A DNA stretch of 64,000 nt from Euprymna scolopes (GCA_024364805.1 CM044501.1:113586145-113650144), one strand, 5' to 3'. Counted from the stretch's first letter, positions 1-12,859 are shown. Numbers and translations are program-made. Notes: generated from the sequence alone by a model not told the origin.

Positions 1-442
1 AAAAAATACTAATCAAAATGAATTCCCAGAGTAGAACAGTTTTGTACGATCAAATTCAATGCAATTCTGATATATTTTAATTTTCAATTAAGCTAAATAT
101 AGCTCACATTTGAACCCTTTACGTCTGACGGGTGCGTTTCAAAATTCATGAGTATCAGTTAATTTAGAAGCGAATTCTGTACATACAAATAGTGCTAACT
201 TTATAAAATTAGAGATAGCTTCAAGGGAGGTAACTGCTAAGTCCTTCCAATTAATTTGCTAAGCGTCTCGGAAAATTCATGAAAAAATAGCATTAAAATG
301 CTATAAAACGGTAGTATGCTTTCATATAAAATCAATAAACATTTTGTCTTTCGTTAATTTACTTTACGATTTTTTTAAAATTCAAATTGTTGCATATTCA
401 CCACTACAATTGAGCATTTGATTAAAATGATGTTTATTAGCG

Positions 443-447
<5 letters not shown>

Positions 448-482
<35 letters not shown>
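448..482. repeat. (TG)n microsatellite
   Basis: Uninterrupted TG for 35 bases. Confidence 0.95.
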
Positions 483-485
<3 letters not shown>

Positions 486-547
486 TTTATATATTTTTAT
501 TATTTGGACTACTATTCTGATCTTAGTCATTTCTATAACATTTGAGC

Positions 548-947
548 TAGTGATGGGACGATTCCAATATTTTCCCCCGATTTCGATTCTGATAAATCTC
601 TAAATATTTAACGATAGTTGTTATTTTTTCCCAATTACCATAAAAACACAATGTAAAAATGTGCAGATATTTTCTCAAGCATAAAAATAAACTTGTGAGG
701 GATGATCTACAGATTTTAATTTTAATATTAGTTTAAAATCAATAAATATTTATTTTATCATTATTGCCAGTAGTGGAAGATTTTGCTTTAAACAAAATCA
801 AATTAAAAAAAAAAACACTTAAATGGATCGTTTTTGGCATCAGAAAATAGGCACTAATTTTCCCAATTCTGATACAATTCCGATACTTCAAAACGTCCCG
901 ATTTTTCTGATTCCCAATTCCGAACTCGATAAATCACCCCAACACTA
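548..947. mobile_element. hAT-type MITE, family 1
   Basis: Ends are TAGTGATGGGACGAT and, inverted, ATCACCCCAACACTA. Flanked by ATTTGAGC (540-547) and ATTTCAGC (948-955), an 8-base target duplication with one mismatch. TAGTG-like ends with 8-base duplications are typical of hAT elements. No transposase, so non-autonomous. Confidence 0.75.
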
Positions 948-1091
948 ATTTCAGCCGATATGACCTTCATCCTTTTGAACTCTGGAATTTTTGTTGAACC
1001 CGGAGACCTATACAGAATTTTTAACTGCATCATTTCTTTGGTACACTAGGGTAGATTATTCTTATCCTATCAGCAACGACTATATAAGTTA

Positions 1092-1092
1092 C

Positions 1093-1122
<30 letters not shown>
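1092..1122. repeat. (AAT)n microsatellite
   Basis: Ten AAT units without interruption. Confidence 0.95.
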
Positions 1123-1123
<1 letters not shown>

Positions 1124-1261
1124 CAAATTGTAATGAAAATAATGTTAATTATCAATCCTCATCAAAATAAAACAATTTAAATTTTCTTTAAATTTTGTCT
1201 GAAATAAATCTTTGCTGGATAAAATTAAAATATTCTGATAAATTGTTTGTAGAATATGAGA

Positions 1262-1552
1262 TATCAGGTAAATGACAAGCAGCAAAATCCCACCCCCTCA
1301 CAGTAGAAATCCCTAGATGTAAGAAAGCCTCCTACTCTAATAGTTTCTTCCCCAGAACTGCTAGACTTTGGAATTCTCTTCCGGGTTCCTGTTTTCCCAA
1401 CTGTACTGACATGCAGCAGTTCAAGGGTAATGTGAACAGACATCTTGCTGCTCAACTCCCTACATAGTACCCCTACAAAGTATGTCCCAGATAGTAGCCC
1501 CCTACATCAAAGTGGCACTGTGACTTGTTTGGAGTGAAAATGCGATTAAAAA
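1262..1552 (+). mobile_element. LINE-A 3' end
   Basis: The final part of the reverse-transcriptase ORF and its 3' UTR: codons resembling RTARLWNSLPGSC are recognisable in AGAACTGCTAGACTTTGGAA, then ACTGACATGCAGCAGTTCAA, CATCTTGCTGCTCAACTCCC and a GACTTGTTTGGAGTGAAAAT end followed by A-rich DNA. 5'-truncated. Confidence 0.7.
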
Positions 1553-1889
1553 AAAATCTAACAAAAAAAACTTGTGAAACGAATTTGCAAACAAAATTTT
1601 TTTTAGTCATTTTCTGATTGTTTAATGTGAAAACACAATATCCATTGCAAATTAATCATGAACATAATTAAAAAGAGTCTTATATTTTACTCATAGTTGT
1701 AGGGAAGTCAGAGGCTCATACCTACTCCAACTGGATGTGATGAATTACTTTGGGTTAAATAGTTTTAGCACAAACGTTTACCAAATCTTCATTTTCTTGT
1801 GTGTTTCCTCTCCTGCGAAGTGCAGTTGGAAATTGTGCAACTCTTGCTTCATTATTAAATTCACATACAGACTAAAAAAGGCTTCTTTA

Positions 1890-1946
<57 letters not shown>
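1890..1946. repeat. C run then (CT)n microsatellite
   Basis: Eight C followed by about 50 bases of CT. Confidence 0.95.
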
Positions 1947-1950
<4 letters not shown>

Positions 1951-1969
1951 CTAATTCTTTGGTCTTCTA

Positions 1970-2150
1970 CTAAGCTAAGTGTAGTACCTGTTCTGATACT
2001 ACACTTCTTTTCTGTCTTAACTCGGTGAAGGAAGAAGTACTTCCAAACTAAAGCAATTTATATTTTTCTTGCAATCCAGAGTGCACTTTTTTTTGGGGGG
2101 GGGGGGCAGTGTCTAACTCTGCCCTAGCAGTAAGGCAATAGGGACCATTG
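1970..2150 (-). repeat. Rep-D copy
   Basis: Inverse of the family: ends with AGTGTAGTACCTGTTCTGAT at the left and GTGTCTAACTCTGCCCTAGC at the right. A G run replaces part of the middle. Family function unknown. Confidence 0.6.
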
Positions 2151-3093
2151 TGACATGATTAGCTGTAAATTATAACAGTATTACCATTTTTGATGTCACA
2201 AGATCCATAATAGCAATAAATATCATTGAACTTGTTTTTTGTTTTTTTCCCTTCAAGTATCTGTAAACATTCTTACGTTCCTGTTATCATTTTCAAGTAT
2301 TAGAAAAGTTAATCTCATTGTTATTCTTGGTTTCTTTTTCTGATGTTTTTTAAGATTTATCTAATTCCAAACCAAGGCCTTTCTGTGTTTGCTTTAAGAA
2401 GTCTTCTAGGCCCTTTTATCACCTCCACACCCCCATGACTGTTTACCTCTCCCTATCTCCTACTTTGCCTTTTTGTACCCTTTCTATTTTCCAGTGCTGC
2501 TTTTTTTTTTGTGTGTTTTTGTTTTTAATTTCTAGGTCAGATGGCTGACTGGTTTCACTCCATAGCCTATTACTCTCTCCTTCCCTCTCCCCTTCCTTGT
2601 TGTTTTGCCCCCCTTTTTTTTGTAGAGCATAAAAAAGTCAAGGGTTTTTTTTTGTTTTGTTTTTTTAAGTCTGTTTATTTCTCGTCTTCTGCTACTAACT
2701 CGTGACTTATATTTCTTCTACGCACCTCACCGCTTGTTGGTTTATTTTTTTATGACCTTATTCTTATTCTATTTACTCTCCTCCCCTTGAGGGCGGTTTA
2801 GACCGTAGTTTGGTTTAAAGTGGAGAAGTACCAAATGCCTTGCCACCAGGACTTGCACAAACAAATGACTCCACCCCTTCAGTCTCTTTGGAATATTCCC
2901 TTTTTTAGGGAAAGGGTACCGGAGAGATCTGGTATTGACCCTAACCATCCTATTTTGAAAAGTGGGTGGTGTCTGGGATGAGCAACTTCCTGGAACCGGA
3001 TCTTTATTTATCATGAGTCATGAATCAGAAAGGTTAAGGCCAGGCTACCAATTCTTGGTGGCTTCGGTCAAGGCATCCTTTCTATATTATCAC

Positions 3094-3257
3094 TAGGACT
3101 GTGACAACAGCATATTCTTTTCATTGTTTTGACTATCTGTTTATATCTTATGTTTTTATATAGACGGATGTGGTTCTCGGTTGATTAAGTGTGTCATTGT
3201 CGGATATATACCCGAGAGTCAAAAGAATGAAAAGAATATTCTGTTGTCACAGCCCTA
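3094..3257. mobile_element. hAT-type MITE, family 2 (164 bp)
   Basis: Inverted ends TAGGACTGTGACAACAG and CTGTTGTCACAGCCCTA continue into GCATATTCTTTTCATT-like arms of about 32 bases. Flanked by ATTATCAC on both sides (3086-3093 and 3258-3265), an exact 8-base target duplication. Confidence 0.85.
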
Positions 3258-3844
3258 ATTATCACTCAGTTAACGGAAATTCCACGGTGCTTTCTACTGC
3301 ATAATTTACTGTCAATAATAATATTTGTTTTGAAATGATAGATCTCTGTCAGTGAGTGCTATTTAAAAATAACTCTTTTCTAAAAAAAAATATAATTGTC
3401 ATTCTCAGCTAGATAGTTTTTGAAAAAAAAAAAAAAGAAAAGAAACAAAAAGAATTATGTATTCATTTCAAATGGAACAATTTGATTCTTTTTTAAAGCA
3501 ATAATTATTCTGTCTTTTTACCGGAATAATTGTTGTGGTGTGTCCACCTTACGGATAATAATGAACTCTCCCACTTATTATAAAGACCGGGAAAATATGT
3601 CTCTTGATGTTAGCACTCAAGTTATGCATGAGTCATGCACTCGCGGCAGTCGGATTGACGTATACCGGCGCTCTTCATTTGCTGTCTTTACTTTTCTGTT
3701 CAATATATTTTGTTTCCACAAATTATGGAGTTGTTTTTCTTCTAGGCCCATACAGAACCACAACAATAATAATTCTCAGGTAAATATTCAAATCAGTAAA
3801 ACAAATGTCACCTTTTGAAAAGTCGACGAGACGGCATAGTTTTA

Positions 3845-5180
3845 TTTTGGAAATATTAAGATTACAGTTGCTAAACTTCTGTCCAACCAACAATATGGAT
3901 TTAGACAAGCATGTTCTACTGAAGATATCCTAACTGTAATCTTTGAACGTATTTACCATGCACTGGATAAAGCAGGGGAAGGTAGGGCAGTAGCCCTAGA
4001 TATATCTAAGGTTTTTGACAGCATATAGCACGAGGGTCTTCTCATGAAAATCAGATCATATGGTATTACTAGATGAATACTTGACAAGAAGGATTTAATT
4101 AAGTAAAAGAAGAATCCAGGTAGTCCTCTGTGGATGTACGTCAAAACAGTATAATATAAATGCAGGTGTACCTCAGGAGTCGATCCTTAGACCTTTATTA
4201 TTCCTGATATTCATAAATGACCTCCATAATAAAATTGTCTCTGAGATGGGGATATTTTGTGATGACACGATGCTCTATGACAGGCACAAGGGGAAAGTGA
4301 ATGAGCATATATCTAAGGCAATAGCGGAAACTCTAGAAGAAGACCTCCTGTCTGTAGTGGAATAGGGACAAAAATGGATGGTATTATTTAATGCTGCCAA
4401 GACTAACCTTCTTTCCTTTAATAATTACAAGAAACTTTCTCAATCATTGACAGCTGTGGCTAATGATATATTAGCTGAAAGTATTTCGTTCAAACTCCTC
4501 AGCTTAATGTTCACAGGGAACATGAGTTGGAGCAAGTACATCGAGGGTATTACCGCATCTGCTGTGAGAAAGGTCGCCTTTCTCTATTGTGCTAGAAAGT
4601 TACTTACACCTGAAAGTATCCTTTACCTCTACAAGGCCACCATTCGCCCATGTATGGAGTACTGTTGTCACATTTGGGCTGGTGCATCTGCTACTAGTCT
4701 CTCGCTCCTGGACAGGGTTCAAAAGAGAGTCGCCAACCTAATAGGTCCCGAACTGTTATCAAGGCTTCAGCTCGGGACCAATCGATGAAATGTTGCAGCT
4801 CTCTGCCTGTTCTACAAGTATTTTAATGGTATATGCTCCGATGAACTACAAGCTCTTGTACCCCCCCCCCACCCAATGTAAATACTTTCGACAAACCCGA
4901 CGAATAGCAACATCTCACTCTTACAGTAGAAATCCCCAAGTGCCAGAACGTCTTCTACTCTAACAGTTTCTTCCTCAGAACTGTTAGACTTTGATATTCC
5001 CTTTTGGGTTTCTGCTTCCCCAACTGTACTGACATGCAGAAGTTCAAGTGTTATGTAAACAGACATCTTGCTGCTCAATTCCCTACATAGTATCCTTGCA
5101 ATCATGTCCCAAACAGTAGCCCCCTACATCAAAGGCGCACCATGCCTTGTTTGGGGTGAAAATGCAATAATAAAAAAAGA
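3845..5180 (+). pseudogene. LINE-A, 5'-truncated non-LTR retrotransposon
   Basis: The longest LINE in the window. Reverse-transcriptase motifs are visible in order: QQYGFRQACSTEDIL near 3885, ALDISKVFD near 3995, INAGVPQESIL then PLLFLIFINDL at 4160-4225 (GVPQGSILGP in active relatives), DDTMLYD for the catalytic FADD box near 4260, LLGLTF-like LLSLMFTGNM near 4500, and YLYKATIRPCMEYCCHIWAG near 4625-4690. Several in-frame stops break it, and the last 300 bases are 3' UTR. The protein type is that of Jockey/CR1-like elements; exact clade not assigned. Confidence 0.85.
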
Positions 5181-5304
5181 GTAAAGTCGGAATTATTTAT
5201 CTTAGCAACATCAATTTAATCATAAATGCTAATCTCACTTTTTAAATGTGTGAAATACTCATGAGCATGAAATGCCTTAATGTATTATTGAACCACTAGT
5301 TTTT

Positions 5305-5730
5305 CCTTGTGGGAAGGATCCAAAAATAGTTTCTAACAATAGGCCCCACACAGTCTACCCAGCTCCAACTCCTGTCCCATCACTGCAATGTTGCATCCCT
5401 ATATTTGTTTTACAAGTACTTTAATGGAATGTGCTCTGACAAACTTGATGCATTGTACCCCACCCTCAATGTGAATACTTCCTGCCAACCCATAAGCAGC
5501 AAAATCACACCCCCTTCACTGTAAGTGTCCATAGATGCCAGAATGATTTTTATTCTAATTAAAAAAAAAATTTTTTAATTCCAAACCACTGCCCTTTTTC
5601 TGCTCCTCTGACTGGAGTAGCATGCAGAAATTTAAATGTCATGTGACCAAGCATTTCGTTGCACAACTTAGGGGCTAGATTTATAAAGGCATCCTAATTC
5701 ACAATAGCCCCTTATTGGCAGTCTTGTGTG
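5305..5730 (+). mobile_element. LINE-A 3' fragment
   Basis: Resumes the family at CAAAAATAGTTTCTAACAAT and shows CATCACTGCAATGTTGCATC, TTTACAAGTACTTTAATGGA and GTAGCATGCAGAAATTTAAA. An independent copy, because it repeats the last 450 bases of its neighbour at 3845. Ends near AATAGCCCCTTATTGG. Confidence 0.65.
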
Positions 5731-6408
5731 TGGGGGGTGGGGGGAGGTGGGGGGGGGTAATTGAAATAATAATAAAAAAAAACAACACATACATCAATTT
5801 TTTTATCTATTTTTTTTAATTCAATTAAATTTATGAATAAAAACTAAAAGCCAAGACTTGTATGCTGTTTTCTTTATTTGGTTTATCAAATATGATTTTT
5901 TTTTTGTGAAAATTAAATTGCGTTTCTGAAGGTATCATTTTGGCATAAGATTAATTGAATGCAATTGTTTAAAATAGGTTCTAATTTTTAAGTCGTGTAG
6001 AAACGGCAAGAAAAACACACGAACATTGTCTGGTTTGATAACTTTATTATGTAAGCATGCACCAGATGGAACGTTTAATGCATAGATGTTATGGATGGCA
6101 GGCCTGCAATGGGAAAAATTTTTAACAAAAAACTACAGACTGTCCAAGAAATAGGAAATATATGTGGATTAGGGTCTTATGACCCAGAATTCGAATTGCC
6201 CATTTGAAAAAGCAAGGTTTCTTCAGATAAGATTCTCTGCTGTGATTATGATCCACTTGTTTTCCAAATTAATTTTCATATCAGTTGATGGACAGCCTGG
6301 CTAATCAGTTTTTTTATATGCCCATAGATTTGCAGCTGATAACTTAAAATTAAATTTTTTTTAATCCTTTGGATAAGACTTAGTAATTTGTGTATTCATT
6401 CTTTTTGC

Positions 6409-6620
6409 AGACTGATTAACCGTGACAGGATAGGAATGTTGAGTCTTGTAACTTATCCTCAATAATTACTGCTTTCCATAGTTGTTGCACCATATTTTGG
6501 CCAACTAATCCTCTGGCCGGCTTTGGGTAGGATTGAAACCATTATCTTCAGACAATGCTCACTTGGGACCGTAGAGACTCAATGCCTCTATCCACTGCGC
6601 TACGAGCCCTGCAGGATGAT
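6409..6620 (-). mobile_element. SINE-2 (tRNA-derived) copy with clear tRNA-like head
   Basis: On the minus strand, 6612-6530 reads GGGCTCGTAGCGCAGTGGAT at the 5' end and GGTTTCAATCCTACCC at the 3' end: a good pol III A box (TAGCGCAGTGG) and B box (GGTTTCAATCC). The body with GGCCAGAGGATTAGTTGGCC and CAGTAATTATTGAGGATAAG follows. Confidence 0.7.
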
Positions 6621-6775
6621 CACGGTTGAATTTTTTATCGTTTTATAAATTCAGTTTTTATGTTCTTATCTTGGTCTTCCATTGTCAGGTCTGTACCGAA
6701 TGGTATTATTTAAAAAAATGTTTTTTTTTTAATCCTTTGAGATGAGACTTAATTTGTGTATTCATTTTTTTTTTT

Positions 6776-7095
6776 TGTGCACTGTTATCCTCTTCATAGT
6801 TGTTGTTTTGTCACGTTTCAGCCAACTTTGGCCTTCTTCAGATGAATTCACTACAGTTCCAGATGTGCACTGTTTGAAAATAGTAGTTTCAATCCTATCC
6901 AAGCAGACCAAAGAATTAGCCACAATGTGGTGAGACGACAAGTATAGAAGGCAGTAATTACTGGAGATACAGTTACAAGACTCAACATTCGTATCTCGTC
7001 ACGGTTAATCACTTGAAGAAGGCCAGAGGATGAGTTGGCCGAAACATGGTGAAACAGCAACAACAACTATGAAGACGAGGATAACCGTCCGCAAA
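6776..7095. mobile_element. SINE-2 foldback
   Basis: Left inverted tail (CACTGTTATCCTCTTCATAG, CAGCCAACTTTGGCCTTCTT) and right direct tail (GAAGAAGGCCAGAGGATGAG, TTGGCCGAAACATGGTGAAA). A 50-base segment (AATCCTTTG...GTGTATTCATT) before each of this and the previous copy is duplicated. Confidence 0.6.
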
Positions 7096-7374
7096 GAAGA
7101 ATGAATACATAAAACATTACTTGTTTTAGATTGAAGTTGTGGTTTTCTTTGAAGGGAGATTCCAGCAGAGGTAGTCAGTTGGGATTCTGTGGTTCTTAGT
7201 GACAGATGAGCCCTTTGGCTTGAAGCTAATATATTGTGCTTGGTATGAAGATATGTTTGTCTTTAGTTGCAGGCTTGTTGTTCAGTAGAAGCAAAACCTC
7301 CCTATGAAAACAAAAAAAAAACTTTGCTACTTTTAAACTAGAGTTGTAATTTTGTTTAGAGAAAGAAGCCTTCT

Positions 7375-7568
7375 GCGCTACACTAACTTTTGCCAAGATC
7401 AAAGTGTAGTATCTGTTCTTCAGATGCTGCACCTCCATTTCTTGTTCTCTTTTGGTGGAGGAGCAGTCCTTCACGACTGAGACAATTTTATTTTTGTACC
7501 TTTTCTCCACGTTAAAAAACGACTCTGGTGTCTAACTCTGTCCCGTGGGGAGGCATTGTAAATAGGTA
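7375..7568 (-). repeat. Rep-D copy
   Basis: AAAGTGTAGTATCTGTTCTT through GTCTAACTCTGTCCCGTGGG. Good copy including the CTTCACGACTGAGACAATTT centre. Confidence 0.7.
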
Positions 7569-8504
7569 CACTAACCGAGACCACACAATTGGTGTCAAAA
7601 TTGAGCACCAAGCAACACAATGCGTGAACTACAGTTTGTGCTGTGAACACACACGCATGCACTCACGCACACACACAATTAAGTGGATTATATTCACTCT
7701 TCATATTCGGTAGCACATTTCATTTCAGAGTAAGGAAACAACATCCGGGCTGTTCAAATTTAATTTCATATTTTGTACATAATATAATAATGCCAATCAC
7801 ATTTTACTTTGATCTTCAAAGCGAATGTTGTTATTTCTATAATGAAAAAAAAATTGAATAAAATATTTTGATTTGTTTTTAATTAAGATTTTGATCGTTT
7901 TTGATTTGAATTTTGATTTCTCTTGACCACGAAAAGATTAAAAAAAACTCTATTTGTTTATCTCAATTATTATTCATTAAAAGTTCACAGGATAATCTTA
8001 TCTAAACACAAAAAACAAAAAAAAAAACATAAAAACAGCTCGTCATGTCTTCAATTATGTTAACAACTGAAAGGAACACGTTTAGCATGCCACCATATCT
8101 GATGTCATTCAAAAGTCATTTCCAAACAGCACACTTTAGTGTTAGAATTTCCATTAAGAAATTCCTAAATCATCTAACATATGTTATCTTGCCAGATTAC
8201 AGTCTGACTTAAATAGCAATTCATCTGACATTTTGGTACTTAATTCAGACTAACCCTTTTCTTTTTTTTTCTTTCCTCCCACTGTTATTGGCATGAATTT
8301 TATTATATATTTAATTTTTTTTTTCTTTTTAATATTTATTCTGGCTAATAACACTTTTAGAGCAGAGACTTATTCCTTTATTCAGCTTCAAGGGAAGTAA
8401 TCATGTAAAGTGTTATTTCTCTTGACTTTTGAAAAAAATCTAAAACTAGTTTATTTTTAAAATGTTAAAGGAAAGTTTCTGAAATTTTTTAGATGAGGAT
8501 TAAT

Positions 8505-8990
8505 AATTTGGAGTATTTGGATTATTCCAACTACTCTTCTCATCCTGAGTGTATTTAGCAGTGTAATGTGTGTTCACATTACATTTGAACTTCTGCATGT
8601 CAGTACAGTTTAGGAAGTAGGAGGCAAAAAGAATTCTGAAGTCTAACATTATGGATGATGAAACTATTAGAGTAAAAGGCTTTTTGGTATCTAGCAATAT
8701 CTACAGTTAAGGGTGGGATTTTTCTGATTGTCACATTAGTCACAAGTGTTTACATCAAGGGAGCATAAGTGTTATCAATTCATCAGAGCACATTCCATTA
8801 AAATATTTGTAAAACAGGCACAGGGATGCAATATTGTGGCGATGTGACAGAGGTTGGAGTTTGGTTGATAATGCGGGACCTATTAGGTTTGAGACTCTCT
8901 TTTGGACGCTGTGTAGGAAGAGACCATTGGTAGATGTACCAGCCCAGATGTGGCATGATACATAAACAAAAAGTATAACTTCCATTAATT
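8505..8990 (-). mobile_element. LINE-A 3' fragment
   Basis: Minus strand encodes CHIWAGTSTNGLFLHSVQKR, LSHRHNIASLCLFYKYFNG and CTDMQKFKCNVNTH across frames, the C-terminal part of the LINE-A polymerase, then the 3' UTR. Broken by frameshifts. Confidence 0.75.
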
Positions 8991-9154
8991 TGTTTAGTAA
9001 TTTTATTGCCTGCATTAACTTACTAAAATTACTAATTAATTTGTATAAGTTTCTTTATCTTCTCGCTTCATTTTTCCTTTTATTTGTTGATGAACTAATA
9101 TATTTTACCTCCTTACTGCCACTTTTCATATCTCTGATACTGTATTTCTTTTAT

Positions 9155-9482
9155 TTGAAGATCTAATTCTCATATTTGATCAGTTGATGTAACTTCTGAC
9201 CATCTTCATTTGTTGAACTCTGAATATCTGTATAGAATTTCACCCTAAACTTTATATTCAATCGATGGTTTATCTTGCTTTCGTTCCATCACTCATGACC
9301 GGGTAAAAATCTTCAATAATTCATAATTATATTCTTTTTATTACTTTCAAACTCTAGACTTATTCTCATTCTGTTAGCAATTGTATTCTTAGTATCGCCC
9401 ATACTAAGGATTGAACATTCAGAAGATTATCACTTAAAACAGATTATCACTTAGCACTACTACTTGTTGCACCATGGATCCT
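9155..9482 (-). mobile_element. SINE-1 (tRNA-derived), diverged full-length copy
   Basis: Read on the minus strand: a tRNA-like head with GGTTCAATCC-like B box (here GTTCAATCC), then the family body (CATGAGTGATGGAACG-like) and a tail with the GTTACATC segment. Head near 9480, tail end near 9155. The tail's inverted partner is absent. Confidence 0.65.
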
Positions 9483-9798
9483 TGCAAAGCAATCTCCAAT
9501 ATTATTGGTGAAGTCAACATTCTTTTTACCTTTCCTTCCCATCTGCACTTTGCAGAACTCCTGCCCTGCAAAGTGCAGATGTAGACACTATTCTCGATTT
9601 ATACAATATTTCAGTCACCTAAATAACATGTTCATGCTATGGTTAAAATCTACATAACACCAATGTTTTGATGTTTTTTTTTTATTAATAAAAAAAATAT
9701 ATGTACAAATTCATTGGTTGGGTGTGTAGTGTGCTAACAAAAAAAAAGCAACAGAGATTGCCATAAGAAATAAAATGCAAAGTGTGGTGATTAGTAGG

Positions 9799-10083
9799 TA
9801 AAAAGGTAAAGGTTCCTTCAGTCTTTTACAGACTATGGATACCCACGCAGGGGTACCTGCGCATGAAATTTTTGTGGCAAGATGTGTGCAATCTTCAACT
9901 ACACCTCTCCTAAGTCGACATTGTTTAATACGAGTGACAAGTGAAGTGCATGTTCAGGATGACTGGAAACATGCAACACCTAGAATTCCCAAATGGTCGC
10001 CCATCTAGTACTAACCAGGTGCAACGTTGCTTAACTTCGGTGATCTGACGAGAGCCGGTGTGTCAATGTGATTATGCCGTATG
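9799..10083 (-). mobile_element. 5S rRNA-derived SINE with 13-base target duplication
   Basis: The minus strand starts with a 5S rRNA-like head (about 10083-9970): CTCTCGTCAGATCACCGAAG, TTAAGCAACGTTG, CTGGTTAGTACTAGATGGGC, GACCATTTGGGAATTC. These match the 5S internal promoter (A box, intermediate element, C box). A 170-base body follows, ending near ACTGAAGGAACCTTTACC. Flanks are identical: GGTGATTAGTAGG at 9786-9798 and 10084-10096, proving retroposition. Corresponds to the SINE3 class of SINEs. Confidence 0.85.
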
Positions 10084-11137
10084 GGTGATTAGTAGGACTC
10101 TCCAAAATCTGTTGTAGGTATGAGCTGTGCAGTTTTTTTTTGTGTTTCAAGAGCCGAAAACAAGCAAGACTGTTTTTAAGTGAGAGGAAAAAAGGGGATT
10201 GTTGGGGGGGGGGATAAAAATGATAGAAACTGGGTGGGATTCAGGGGCATGAATTATGTGGGGTCCTCCAAGATAGGGAGAGGGAGTAGATACTATTCTC
10301 GATTTATATGCAAATAGGATTAGAATTTGCACCTGTATATTTTTCACATGCTAATTACCTAAGATGAGCCGATTTACTCACCTGTTCTCAAACTCTTGTG
10401 CTGTGGTATCACCCCTATATAAATAGATGGACTCTTCCAATAAGTTTCCATTCAGGAAGTTGACTAGTAGAAGCTAACCTTCATCTTTTTTTCAACATAG
10501 TTATAGTTATTAATAGAAGGGACGCCTGGCGTTGGCTGGGACAAAACTGTAACAAATTTCTATCAAAACTTATCTTTTGACTCTCTTTATCTGTCTCTAT
10601 TTCTCTCCCCCCCCCCACTCCTCCAACGAAATATGCACTGGTTTTGGGTAAAAAAAAAAATGAATAATTTTGTTTAAATTTAGATATTATTCATCCAGGG
10701 AAACACTGATCAAGAATATACTAACTTTGTAGGTGTTTGTTTTGTATTTTTGAACTTTTTTTTTTTACTTTTAGCTGGACACACACACAATTGCCTTTTA
10801 GGACATAACAACTAGTTTCTTCCTAAATTAGTTTCATGGGTTGTAAGTTTTTAACATTTTGACACTACTTTTTCACAAGAAATTCAAAAACATCAGGGAT
10901 TGACCCCTGATCCCAATTCTATTCTAAGTTCAGTAGGGAAAGCGCTGCTTCCCAGATCTGGGTCTGTTTTTAATTTGCCCTAAAGGCAATAGAGCAACGT
11001 AAATGCAGTGGCTCAAGTGTTATGTATACAATGCAATCTCATGTTATCTGAGATTATCTTTTCTTACAACTTTCTAAAAAGAAAGAAAGAAAAGGATCAT
11101 ACGATGAAACACTGTTTTGGCGTATGCTTTGCTAAGA

Positions 11138-11141
<4 letters not shown>

Positions 11142-11187
<46 letters not shown>

Positions 11188-11188
11188 G

Positions 11189-11220
<32 letters not shown>
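11142..11220. repeat. (CA)n / (TA)n compound microsatellite
   Basis: Two CA blocks separated by TATATATG and closed by TATATATA. Confidence 0.95.
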
Positions 11221-11222
<2 letters not shown>

Positions 11223-11650
11223 CTTTGATGCTTGTTATATTTTTGTTATTGGTAATTCTGGATTTTATGTGTTTCTCATCCTAGTAAAATCTTTAAGATG
11301 ATGATGATAAAAACTCATCTAATCTTGTGTTGTTTCTGAGCAGCAGAGGGAAAACAGGGAGGAGGAGAATTGATGGAGAAGATAAGTTTTTTTTTGTTGC
11401 TGTTTTTTTGTTTTTTACATTTCTTAGTTGTCATTTGCACATGTGGTGGTTGTAATTTGTAGGGAGATAAAGATAAATTGTATCTGATTTCTTTAGTCAC
11501 TGATGTTTTCAAGCAATGATTCTTTCATAAAAACTAATGGACAAGTCATAATATGTTGGTGGATTACAGATTTTTCAACGTCAATTAGAAACCAGTGCTG
11601 CAGAGTTGGAAGGAATCTGAATCTAACTCTAACTAATTAATTTATTCATT

Positions 11651-11912
11651 GCAGACTATTCTCCTCATCTTTTTTAGTTGTTGTTTCACAATGTTTCAGA
11701 CAACTATTCCTCTGGCCTTCGTCTGGTGGTAACCACGACAGTGAGTTCGTAAGATGACAACAACTATGGAAGGCAGTAATTGCTGAGGATGTAGTTAGAG
11801 GATTCAGAGTTCCTATCCTATCCTGGTTACCACTTGACGAAGGCCAGAGGACTAGTTGGCTGAATCATCGTGAAACAAAAACTAAAAAAGATAAGGATAA
11901 TAGTCCCCAATA
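11651..11912. mobile_element. SINE-2 foldback
   Basis: Inverted tail 11651-11735 (ATTCCTCTGGCCTTCGTCTG) and direct tail 11835-11912 (GACGAAGGCCAGAGGACTAG). The centre has TGGAAGGCAGTAATTGCTGA typical of the family. Confidence 0.65.
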
Positions 11913-12859
11913 AATAAATAATATTCATCTCAATGAATTCCAATTAATCAAATAATATATACTGACTCGAACTCTCAAATGTTAAGAGTGACGGTCATTT
12001 GTTTTTATTGTTGACTTGATTCCGAGCAACATCAGGTAGATACAGTTAGTTTTAATATAAAAAACTGTTCTTGGCATTTAGATCACTTTATAGCTCTTGT
12101 TGTTAACAGACATAGAAATTGTGAAAGAAAGGAAAATAAATCCGTTGGAAAGACAAAAAAATTGGATGAGACACATTAAAACAATTGAAAGAAATTGCTG
12201 CAAGTTGTTAACAATTATTTTCTTTTAATCTTTTGTCATTCGACTAAAAATCTTCTATTTGCTTGAAAGAATTAAGTCTGAATATTGGAAGACTTAAAAG
12301 TAAAGAGTCAGGGTTGAATATTTTAATATTCTAGGAGTCCGAGTTGAACCCGATACCTTCCTACTTCACAGTTATGATAAAAAAAAAAAAAACAAGTTCT
12401 GATATGAGCTTGAATGTAGTCTGCATATACCTTCGTTTGCACTGGTAGGCATTGTCACTAACATTTCCCTGAACAGAATGAGTGACATGTCATGAACTTT
12501 TTTTTTCTTTGTTGCATAAATCTGTCATAACTGAAGGTGGGGGGTGGGGCATGTATTGGCATAATGGTTATCATCAACAAAGGGTATAAAAAAAATAAGT
12601 TAGGTTTCTGTGAGATTTATTATGTTCACTAAATACACTAATAAATTTGGGAAAGGTATGGACCCTACTTCATTCCAACTCTGGATAAAATAGCAACTAG
12701 CCTTCAATGAATCACAGAAACAAGAACATAAATTGTCGATCGTGAGACTGAATACCTCTGCCTGGCAATATGGGCCAAAATTCTTATCAAAGCAGTATTT
12801 CTTCATATTGCATGAAGTATTCAGCAAATTTGGAAAACTTCAAGGTTGAAATACCCTAA

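Noticed and set aside
1737-1973. Open frame ending in Ser-Leu repeats
   Set aside because: The second half is a translated (CT)n microsatellite and no homology is visible.
6530-6612. tRNA gene on the minus strand
   Set aside because: A and B boxes are good but the acceptor and anticodon stems cannot be formed with normal lengths; it is the head of SINE-2.
9970-10083. Functional 5S rRNA gene
   Set aside because: Only the internal promoter region is well kept, the 3' part continues into unrelated sequence, and the unit has retroposon target duplications.
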